DNA of 12,468 nucleotides from Curvibacter sp. (GTDB taxonomy: Bacteria; Pseudomonadota; Gammaproteobacteria; Burkholderiales; Burkholderiaceae_C), in NCBI GenBank assembly GCA_003500955.1, contig DNQP01000304.1, forward strand, positions 24,471 to 36,938, read 5' to 3'. This document shows, piece after piece, positions 7,428 through 12,468 of the stretch. The position numbers and the translations under genes were made by a program. Under the pieces are notes generated by a model. That model saw only the letters and a program-made list of their open reading frames with translations, had not been told where the DNA came from and did not search any database. The stretch's first letter is position 1. The number at the start of each line of letters is the position of its first letter.

Positions 7428-7904
7428 TCAGGAAATCTCGCCCATCTGGCTCTGCAGGTAGTTGGGCAGGCCTACCTTCTCGATCAGCTCGATCTGGGTC
7501 TCGAGGAAGTCGATGTGCTCCTCGGTGTCGTCCAGGATCTTCTGCAGCAGGTCGCGCGAGACATAGTCGCGCACCTTCTCGCAATGGGCGATCCCTTCCT
7601 TGATGGTGGCCTGGGCGCCCATCTCCATGCCCAGGTCGCTGCGCAGGATCTCGGGCACGTTCTCGCCGATGTGGAGCTTGCCCAGGTCCTGCAGGTTGGG
7701 CAGGCCGTCCAGCGTGAAGATACGGTCCATGAGCCAGTCGGCGTGCTTCATCTCGCCGATCGACTCCTCGTATTCCTTCTTGGCCAGCTTGTCCAGGCCC
7801 CAGTGCTTGAGCATGCGGTAGTGCAGGAAATACTGGTTGATGGCGGTCAGCTCGTTCTTGAGCTGGGCCTGCAGATGGGCGATGGCTTGGGCGTCACCTT
7901 TCAT
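7428..7904 (-). CDS. bfr: Bacterioferritin
   Basis: Bfr forms a 24-subunit cytosolic shell that oxidises ferrous iron at a di-iron site and stores it, with haem between subunit pairs. The 158-residue product starts MKGDAQAIAHLQAQLKNELTAINQYFLH. Expected residues are Glu18, Glu51, Met52 (haem ligand), His54 in GEMKHAD, Glu94 and His130 in DDTEEHIDFLE. By gapless comparison with E. coli Bfr as I recall it, position 127, a ferroxidase glutamate there, is Thr, with Glu at 128 and 129. The ATG at 7904 is preferred over one 13 codons upstream, because MKGD is the standard Bfr start and AAGGAAGG precedes it. The 207 bases upstream to cho hold the SOS box and no other gene. Confidence 0.96.
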   Translation of the reverse strand: MKGDAQAIAHLQAQLKNELTAINQYFLHYRMLKHWGLDKLAKKEYEESIGEMKHADWLMDRIFTLDGLPNLQDLGKLHIGENVPEILRSDLGMEMGAQATIKEGIAHCEKVRDYVSRDLLQKILDDTEEHIDFLETQIELIEKVGLPNYLQSQMGEIS

Positions 7905-8026
7905 GGGACCTTCCTTTTCCTTGTTGTGGCAGACAGCCCGCATTGTCGTCCATCACGCTCTGGACGCAAGCCCGGGGTCTTGGGGAATCTGATTGCAAAC
8001 CAGACGCAGTAAGGCTTTTCGGGATG

Positions 8027-8046
8027 TACTGTTTTTATTGACAGTG
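8027..8046 (+). promoter_or_regulatory. LexA (SOS) box upstream of cho-imuA-imuB
   Basis: TACTGT, TTTTATTG, ACAGTG: the core CTGT-N8-ACAG (8029-8044) is an exact match to the LexA operator used by gamma- and betaproteobacteria. A perfect -35 hexamer TTGACA (8038-8043) overlaps its right half, although no good -10 follows at the normal distance. It lies 65 bases before the cho start. It should make cho, and by operon structure imuA and imuB, damage-inducible. Confidence 0.88.
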
Positions 8047-8111
8047 TTGTGGCAAGATGCACATCCGGGTTGCGCAGGCCGTGCCTCGCCCCGCTTGTCG
8101 TGTTGACCGCC

Positions 8112-8978
8112 ATGCACATCCCCGCCCGCCGCCGCCCTGAGTTCGACGAAGCCCGCATCTACGCCTACCCCGAGCATCTGCGCGAGAGCGTGGAGGCCCT
8201 GCCGCCCCTGCCCGGCGTCTACACCTTCCACGGCGAGCCGGCCGACAAGCTGCCGCTCTACATCGGCAAGAGCGTGAACCTGCGCGCGCGCGTGCTCTCG
8301 CACCTGCGCAATCCCGACGAGGCGCGCATGCTGCGCCAGACGCGCCGCATCAGCCACCAGCGCACCGCGGGCGAGGTCGGTGCGCTGCTGCTCGAAGCCA
8401 GCCTCATCAAGCAGCAGCAACCGCTCTACAACCAGAAGCTGCGCCGCAGCCGCCAGCTCTGCGCCCTGCGCCTCGACGCCGCGGGCCGCCCCGAGGTGGT
8501 GGACGCACGCACGCACAACTTCGCCACCACGCCCGATCTCTTCGGCCTCTACAGCAGCCGCCACGCCGCGCTCGACGGCCTGCGCGCGCTGGCCGATCTG
8601 CACAAGCTCTGCTACGGCGCGCTCGGCCTGGAAAAGCTCGCGCCCGGGCGCGCCTGCTTCCGCGCCGCGCTGCACCAGTGCGCCGGCGTGTGCCGCGGCG
8701 ACGAAACCCCAGCCGCGCACCAGGCGCGCCTGATCGAGGCGCTGGACACCCTGCGCGTGGCCTGCTGGCCGCACGCCGGTGCCATCGGCCTGCGCGAGCG
8801 TGATGAAGAAGGCCTGGAGCAGATCCACGTCATCCGCAACTGGTGCTACCTGGGCAGCGCCGACACCCCGGCCCAGGCCCGCGCGCTGGACCAGCCCGCC
8901 GCGGGGTTTGATGCCGACGGCTACAAGATCCTCTGCCGCCCGCTGCTTTCGGGCACGGCCGAGCTGCTGCCCCTCTGA
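8112..8978 (+). CDS. cho: Excinuclease Cho (UvrC-like GIY-YIG endonuclease)
   Basis: Cho resembles the N-terminal half of UvrC and makes the 3' incision at UvrB-bound damage, including lesions UvrC handles poorly. The 288-residue product aligns end to end with E. coli Cho as I recall it: PEHLRESVEALPPLPGVYTFHGE, LPLYIGKSVNLRARVLSHLR, GEVGALLLEASLIKQQQPLYN, and the end AGFDADGYKILCRPLLSG. GIY-YIG residues visible are Tyr37, Tyr50-Ile-Gly, Arg58, Glu95 and Asn107. ATG 8112 gives the family N-terminus; GTG 8049 would add 21 unrelated residues and overlap the promoter region. The Shine-Dalgarno is weak. Only 20 bases separate it from imuA, so the two are likely cotranscribed from the LexA-controlled promoter. 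Confidence 0.95.
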   Translation: MHIPARRRPEFDEARIYAYPEHLRESVEALPPLPGVYTFHGEPADKLPLYIGKSVNLRARVLSHLRNPDEARMLRQTRRISHQRTAGEVGALLLEASLIKQQQPLYNQKLRRSRQLCALRLDAAGRPEVVDARTHNFATTPDLFGLYSSRHAALDGLRALADLHKLCYGALGLEKLAPGRACFRAALHQCAGVCRGDETPAAHQARLIEALDTLRVACWPHAGAIGLRERDEEGLEQIHVIRNWCYLGSADTPAQARALDQPAAGFDADGYKILCRPLLSGTAELLPL

Positions 8979-8998
8979 CCGCGCGGTGAAGGTCTCCC

Positions 8999-9751
8999 AT
9001 GGCTGCCGTGCTGCGCTCCCTCCAGGCCCCGCCGTCCCCGGATGAACTCGCGGGTGTCTGGCGCGCCGACCAATTGGCCCGCACGCCGCAGGCCGTGCAG
9101 CCCAGCGGCCACGCTGTGCTCGACGCCCAACTGCCCGGCGGCGGCTGGCCGTTGGGTGGCCTGACGGAAATCCTGCAGGCGCATGGTGGCCTGCATGAAT
9201 GGCGCCTGCTGCTGCCCGCACTGCAGGCCGCCGCACAACGCGGCCCCTTGGTTCTCGTGGGCGCGCCGCATCTGCCGCACCTGCCCGTGCTCGCCGCACT
9301 CGGCATCGCGCCGGACCGCGTGCTGCGCATCGAGGCGCGCAGCCCGGCCGAACGCCTCTGGGCCGCCGAGCAGGCGCTGCGCTGCAAAGAACTTGGCGCG
9401 CTGCTGGCCTGGCTGCCGCAGGCGCGCAGCGAGCAGCTGCGCCGTCTGCAGCTCAACGGCCAAACGGCACAGGCCCTGCTGTTCGCCCTGCGCCCACTCG
9501 ACGCGCAACGCGAATCCTCGCCCGCGCCGCTGCGTCTGGCCGTGCAGTGCGGCGAGGGCACGCAACTCGCGGTGCAGATCGTCAAGCGCCGCGGCCCGCT
9601 GCTGGAGCAGCCCCTGGCCCTCGATGCCCCGTTGCCCGTGCTGGCCGCGCTCAAGCCCGTGCGCAGCCCCACTTCGGAATCCGACCATGCTGTGGATCGC
9701 CCTGCGCGCGCCCGCCCCCAGCGAAACCTCTCCAGCATTGCCGCCGCATGA
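8999..9751 (+). CDS. imuA: ImuA, RecA-like translesion synthesis accessory protein
   Basis: ImuA (ImuA', sometimes annotated SulA-like or RecA-like) binds ImuB and helps the ImuA-ImuB-DnaE2 mutasome copy damaged DNA. The 250-residue product has the family start VWRADQLARTPQAVQPSGHAVLDAQLPGGGWPLGGLTEIL (residues 20-59), then GPLVLVGAPHLPHLPVLAALGI, and the late motif VQIVKRRGPLLEQPL. There is no canonical P-loop (GxxxxGKT), which fits a degenerate RecA fold. GAAGGT lies upstream of the ATG. Its last 65 bases overlap the start of imuB in another frame. The last 30 or so residues are Arg- and Pro-rich and may be shaped by that overlap. Confidence 0.88.
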   Translation: MAAVLRSLQAPPSPDELAGVWRADQLARTPQAVQPSGHAVLDAQLPGGGWPLGGLTEILQAHGGLHEWRLLLPALQAAAQRGPLVLVGAPHLPHLPVLAALGIAPDRVLRIEARSPAERLWAAEQALRCKELGALLAWLPQARSEQLRRLQLNGQTAQALLFALRPLDAQRESSPAPLRLAVQCGEGTQLAVQIVKRRGPLLEQPLALDAPLPVLAALKPVRSPTSESDHAVDRPARARPQRNLSSIAAA

Positions 9752-11084
9752 CGCCGCTCCTCACGCGCCTGAACAGCTGGCCCTCGCCTGGTGGGCCCTG
9801 CAGTTCAGTCCCCGGGTCTGCGTGCTGGAAGAGACAGTGCTGCTGGAGGTGCAGGACAGCCTGCGCCTCTTCGGCGGCCAGCGCGCGCTGCTGCAGCGCG
9901 TGCGCGCGCAAGCCGCCGGGCAGGGCGCCCGCGCCCTTGCGGTCGCGCCCACCGCCCTGGCCGCGCTCGCGTTGCTGCGCACGCTGCCGGTAGCGCAATC
10001 AGTGGAGGAGGGCGCGACCACTTCTGAACCGATCCCTGCAAAAGCCTGCACCCCCGCCGCCCTGCAACGCACGCTGGACGCGCTACCCCTCAAGACGCTG
10101 AGCGTCACGCACGCCCACGCCCCCACGCTGCAGCGCCTGGGCTGCCGCACGCTGGGGCAACTGCGTGCCTTGCCGCGCGGCGGCGTCTCGAGCCGCTTCG
10201 GCGCCGCGCTGCTGGAGGCGCTGGACCGCGCCTACGGCCTGCGCCCCGATGCGTTTGATTGGGTCGCGCTGCCCGAGCAATTCAGCGCCCGGCTGGAATG
10301 CATGGGTCGCATCGAGGTGGCCGAAGGCCTGCTCTTGGGCGCGCGCCGCCTGCTCACGCAGCTGGGCGCCTGGCTGCTAGCAAGACAGCGCGGCGTGCTG
10401 GCCCTCACCCTGCACTGGGAGCACGACCTCGTGCGCCGGGGTGATGCGACGAATGGAAGTTTGACCATCCGCACCGCCGAGGCCACGCGCGACATGCTGC
10501 ACCTCATGCGCCTGCTGGCCGAGCACCTGACGCGCGTCACGCTGCCCGCGCCCGTGGTGGCCATTCGCCTCGAAGCGCCGCAGACCGAAGCACTGGCCAC
10601 ACAGTCCATCAGCCTGCTGCCCGAAGACCAGCGCGAGGGCGAAACCCTGCAGCAGTTCATCGAACGCCTCTCCGCGCGCCTGGGAAGTGATCGTGTGCTG
10701 CGCGGCCAGCTGATGGCCGACCATCGGCCGCAGCACATGCAGCGCTGGCTGCCCGCGGCCACAACCGCCGCACCCACACGCAGGAGCAAGCCCAAGCTGC
10801 CGCCCCACCTGCTGCTGCACCCGCCCTGGCTGCTGCGCGAGCCGCTGCGCCTGGCCGTGCAGGGCGAGCGGCCTGTCTACCAGGGCACCCTTACTTTGCT
10901 GGCCGGTCCCGAGCGGCTGGAGTCCGGCTGGTGGAGTTTGTTAGAAGTTGCAGAGACAGAAGGCCAGGAACTGGCCCTGCGCGACTACTACGTCGCCCGC
11001 AGCCCGCACGCGGGCCTGCTGTGGGTGTACCGGCGCCGCAGTGCGGGAGAGCCGGCTTGGTTTTTGCAAGGGGTTTATGGCTGA
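9687..11084 (+). CDS. imuB: ImuB, catalytically degenerate Y-family polymerase homologue
   Basis: ImuB is the non-catalytic hub of the mutasome, linking ImuA, DnaE2 and the sliding clamp. The 465-residue product starts MLWIALRAP, the family start, placing the ATG inside imuA. The fold follows Y-family order: a palm-like segment VCVLEETVLLEVQDSLRLFGG (44-64), a helix-hairpin-helix region TLQRLGCRTLGQLRALPRGG (147-166), and a little-finger-like part ending near 300. The first Y-family carboxylate is missing and SIDE reads VLEE, as expected for an inactive polymerase. QSISLLP (306-312) is a weak candidate clamp-binding motif. The C-terminal part (380-465) has the ImuB-type HPPWLLREPLRL and WVYRRR blocks. 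The frame is open far upstream, but that part is the imuA shadow. It converges on an antitoxin gene with 16 bases between stops and no terminator. Confidence 0.94.
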   Translation: MLWIALRAPAPSETSPALPPHDAAPHAPEQLALAWWALQFSPRVCVLEETVLLEVQDSLRLFGGQRALLQRVRAQAAGQGARALAVAPTALAALALLRTLPVAQSVEEGATTSEPIPAKACTPAALQRTLDALPLKTLSVTHAHAPTLQRLGCRTLGQLRALPRGGVSSRFGAALLEALDRAYGLRPDAFDWVALPEQFSARLECMGRIEVAEGLLLGARRLLTQLGAWLLARQRGVLALTLHWEHDLVRRGDATNGSLTIRTAEATRDMLHLMRLLAEHLTRVTLPAPVVAIRLEAPQTEALATQSISLLPEDQREGETLQQFIERLSARLGSDRVLRGQLMADHRPQHMQRWLPAATTAAPTRRSKPKLPPHLLLHPPWLLREPLRLAVQGERPVYQGTLTLLAGPERLESGWWSLLEVAETEGQELALRDYYVARSPHAGLLWVYRRRSAGEPAWFLQGVYG

Positions 11085-11100
11085 TGCTGATGTCAGGATG

Positions 11101-11406
11101 TCACGTCGAAGCTGGCTGCGCGGTCAGTTGCACACCCAATGCACGAGCAACCTTGACGACGGTATCGAAGCGTGGCTTGGCGCCCGGTGTCAGCGCCTTG
11201 TACAGGCTCTCGCGGCCCAGCCCGGCGTCCTTGGCCACCTGGGCCATGCCGCGCGCACGCGCCACGTCGCCCAGCGCGAGCAGCAGCAGGTCGGTGTCGC
11301 CCGTTTCGAGCACGGTGTTCATGTACTCGGCAATGGCCGCGTCGTCGGTGAGATAACGCGCCGCATCGAAAGGGACCAGCTTGGTCTTGGCTTTGGTGGT
11401 GCTCAT
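11101..11406 (-). CDS. Type II antitoxin, putative addiction-module antidote (HigA-like)
   Basis: The 101-residue product matches the family of small antidote proteins paired with RelE-like killer proteins. The N-terminal half contains the typical FDAARYLTDDAAIAEYMNTV (13-32). The C-terminal half is a helix-turn-helix domain, GMAQVAKDAGLGRESLYKAL then PRFDTVVKVARALG, which should bind the module's own operator. Its ATG overlaps the toxin stop by four bases, and a good Shine-Dalgarno (GGAG, eight bases upstream) lies inside the end of the toxin gene. The order is toxin first, as in higBA-type modules. It lies convergent to imuB, in a place where dnaE2 would usually follow. Confidence 0.9.
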   Translation of the reverse strand: MSTTKAKTKLVPFDAARYLTDDAAIAEYMNTVLETGDTDLLLLALGDVARARGMAQVAKDAGLGRESLYKALTPGAKPRFDTVVKVARALGVQLTAQPAST

Positions 11407-11711
11407 GGTTCCAGCTCCAACTGTGTCAGGAGCTTTTGTGCTCTCTTGATATCCCTGGCCTGTGTGGACTTGTCACCGCCCGCCAGCATGACGATGAGGA
11501 TGTTCTGTCGCCGTGTGAAATAGAGGCGATAGCCCGGCCCCACATCCACCCGCATCTCGGACACGCCCGCGCCCACTGCCTTCCAGTCACCCAGATTGCC
11601 CACCTCGGCCAAGCGCAGCCGCGCAGCAATACGCACCTGCGCTTTCATGTCTTTGAGGGCGTCCAGCCAAGCCCGGAACTCTTCCGTCTGGAGTACGGTG
11701 AACGTCAGCAT
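11403..11711 (-). CDS. Type II toxin, RelE/ParE superfamily addiction-module killer protein
   Basis: The 102-residue product has the RelE-fold pattern of the 'addiction module killer' family: TEEFRAWLDALKD near the start, then ARLRLAEVGNLGDWKAVGAGVSEMR, GPGYRLYF (59-66), ILIVMLAGGDK and a C-terminal helix DIKRAQKLL. Such toxins generally cut mRNA on ribosomes, but the exact activity cannot be read from sequence. The ATG is followed by the normal family N-terminus, yet no Shine-Dalgarno precedes it, and a -10-like TACAAT lies directly against it. The downstream antitoxin has a strong site, which would favour antitoxin excess. The gene diverges from dnaE2 with 77 bases between start codons. Confidence 0.9.
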   Translation of the reverse strand: MLTFTVLQTEEFRAWLDALKDMKAQVRIAARLRLAEVGNLGDWKAVGAGVSEMRVDVGPGYRLYFTRRQNILIVMLAGGDKSTQARDIKRAQKLLTQLELEP

Positions 11712-11739
11712 ATTGTATCTAATTGGATACTGAAGGCAA
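11712..11739 (-). promoter_or_regulatory. Candidate toxin-antitoxin promoter and palindromic operator
   Basis: On the minus strand, TTGCCT (11739-11734) and TACAAT (11717-11712) are 16 bases apart. The palindrome GTATC-N6-GATAC (11715-11730) covers the -10 and most of the spacer, as expected of an autoregulatory antitoxin operator. The difficulty is that TACAAT abuts the toxin ATG, so a normal start site would fall inside the gene; the true promoter may lie further upstream. Confidence 0.4.
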
Positions 11740-11752
11740 GCCGGCTGCCTTC
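11732..11752. repeat. Perfect inverted repeat between toxin and dnaE2
   Basis: GAAGGCA (11732-11738) and TGCCTTC (11746-11752) are exact inverted copies around seven bases that include the palindrome GCCGGC. It lies between the presumed antitoxin operator and the LexA box. It may be another regulator site or a hairpin; no T tract follows, so it is not an obvious terminator. Confidence 0.6.
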
Positions 11753-11756
11753 ATAA

Positions 11757-11776
11757 TACTGTATATAAAAATAGTA
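11757..11776 (+). promoter_or_regulatory. LexA (SOS) box upstream of dnaE2
   Basis: TACTGTATATAAAAATAGTA matches about 17 of 20 positions of the E. coli LexA consensus; the core is CTGT-N8-ATAG, one change from CTGT-N8-ACAG. The symmetry extends further: ATAATACT (11753-11760) and AGTATTAT (11773-11780) are exact inverted copies. TATAAA (11764-11769) inside it could be a -10, with no clear -35. It ends 12 bases before the dnaE2 start codon and 46 bases from the toxin start, so LexA could influence both directions. Confidence 0.8.
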
Positions 11777-11788
11777 TTATCGGGTGTG

Positions 11789-12468
11789 ATGTTTTTTCAT
11801 GAGCTGCCGGCCTACGCCGAGTTGCATGCCCTGAGCAACTTCAGCTTCCAGCGCGGGGCCTCGCACCCGGAGGAGCTGGTGGCACGCGCGCATGCGTTGG
11901 GCTACAGCGCGCTGGCGCTCACCGACGAGTGCACGCTGGCCGGCGTGGTGCGCGCGCATGGCGAGGCCAAGCGCCTGGGGCTGCACCTGCTGATCGGCAC
12001 CGAGCTGCGGGTGGAGGTGAGCGATGGGGATGAAGGAGAAACGCACTTCACGCTGCTGCTGCTGGCGCGCAGCCGCGCGGGTTATGGGCAGCTGTGCGAG
12101 CTGATCACGCAGGCGCGCAACCATACCGTGACGCCGCGCGAGCGGGAGCGCGGCCTGCGCTACCGGCTGCGCCTTGACGCGTGGGACCAACTGGCCTTCG
12201 ATGTCCGTGAGCTGCTGGCCCTGCTGGTGCCGGCGCGTGAGGGTCTGCGGCCCGAAGCGCCGCGCTTTGCGGCGCAACTGGATGCGCAATTGCAGTGGCT
12301 GCAGGTGCAGTTCCCGCAGCGCGGCTGGCTGGCGGTGGAGCTGCTGCATCGGCTGGACGATGACCTGTGGCTGCGCGAGTTGCGCGCGGCGGGCGCGCGC
12401 TGCGGCGTGCCGCTGGTGGCTGCCGGCAACGTGCACATGCATGTACGCTCGCGAAAGCCGCTGCAGGA
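11789..12468 (+). CDS. dnaE2: Error-prone DNA polymerase III alpha-type subunit DnaE2 (ImuC), N-terminal part
   Basis: DnaE2 is the catalytic polymerase of the ImuA-ImuB mutasome. About 226 residues are visible; the frame is open to the window edge, so the polymerase domains are not seen. The visible part is the PHP domain. It starts MFFHELPAYAELHALSNFSF, then QRGASHPEELVARAHALGYS, ALALTDECTLAGVVRAHGEA, LLIGTEL, and near the end AAGNVHMHVRSRKPLQ. These are hallmarks of DnaE2 rather than replicative DnaE; the first PHP motif reads ELHALS in place of HxHS. GTG 11786 is an alternative start one codon upstream. The Shine-Dalgarno is weak. It has its own LexA box and is separated from imuB by a toxin-antitoxin pair on the other strand. 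Confidence 0.95.
   Translation, partial: MFFHELPAYAELHALSNFSFQRGASHPEELVARAHALGYSALALTDECTLAGVVRAHGEAKRLGLHLLIGTELRVEVSDGDEGETHFTLLLLARSRAGYGQLCELITQARNHTVTPRERERGLRYRLRLDAWDQLAFDVRELLALLVPAREGLRPEAPRFAAQLDAQLQWLQVQFPQRGWLAVELLHRLDDDLWLRELRAAGARCGVPLVAAGNVHMHVRSRKPLQ

Noticed and set aside
7905..8026. bfr promoter (TTGCGT with GACAAT)
   Set aside because: Both hexamers match the consensus poorly and nothing else supports the site.
7953..9299. 448-codon minus-strand frame opposite cho and imuA
   Set aside because: It is low-complexity Arg/Ala-rich translation covering the SOS box and two recognised genes, so it is a shadow.
9183..9686. Upstream extension of the imuB reading frame
   Set aside because: It lies wholly in imuA in another frame; the ImuB family start MLWIAL is at 9687.
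11777..12442. Minus-strand frame of 221 codons opposite dnaE2
   Set aside because: The plus strand encodes a clear DnaE2 PHP domain; the antisense product is Gln/Arg-rich without motifs.

Overview
This is a high-GC (roughly two-thirds G+C) chromosomal window. Protein content and gene order point to the Burkholderiales, most likely Comamonadaceae: a betaproteobacterial cytochrome-oxidase assembly cluster ending near rpoH, a Bug-family (TctC) solute receptor, and an ImuA-ImuB-DnaE2 mutasome. The genus cannot be fixed from the sequence alone. No tRNA, rRNA, CRISPR array or insertion sequence was seen, and no gap between genes exceeds about 210 bases.

Layout. (1) 1-405 is the 3' end of ahcY. It is followed by a palindromic intergenic element and a strong bidirectional terminator. 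(2) 592-4912 is a haem-copper oxidase biogenesis block. A small DUF2909 membrane protein gene (-) lies head to head with a tightly packed, partly overlapping + strand operon: SURF1, a membrane-anchored divergent SCO-like protein, ctaA/COX15 (haem A synthase), ctaB/COX10 (haem O synthase) and a SCO1 lipoprotein. The oxidase structural genes are not present; ahcY sits where they would be expected. (3) 4937-6935 holds a Bug-family periplasmic receptor and rpoH (sigma-32), both on -. rpoH has a perfect CIRCE operator over its promoter. (4) 7124-7904 is an iron-storage pair, bfd (+) and bfr (-), converging on a shared bidirectional terminator, with a candidate Fur box before bfd. (5) 8027-12468 is an SOS region. 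A LexA box precedes cho-imuA-imuB. A type II toxin-antitoxin pair lies on the opposite strand, then a second LexA box precedes dnaE2, which runs off the window.

How the parts work together. CtaB and CtaA convert haem B to haem O and then haem A. SURF1 and the SCO proteins help insert haem and copper into cytochrome c oxidase. Bfr stores iron and Bfd helps release it. Cho is a UvrC-like incision nuclease, and ImuA/ImuB/DnaE2 form an error-prone translesion polymerase complex, so the LexA boxes put damage incision and mutagenic bypass under one signal.

The most unusual feature is the toxin-antitoxin module between imuB and dnaE2. It breaks the usual imuA-imuB-dnaE2 run and shares a 77-bp, palindrome-dense control region with the LexA box of dnaE2.
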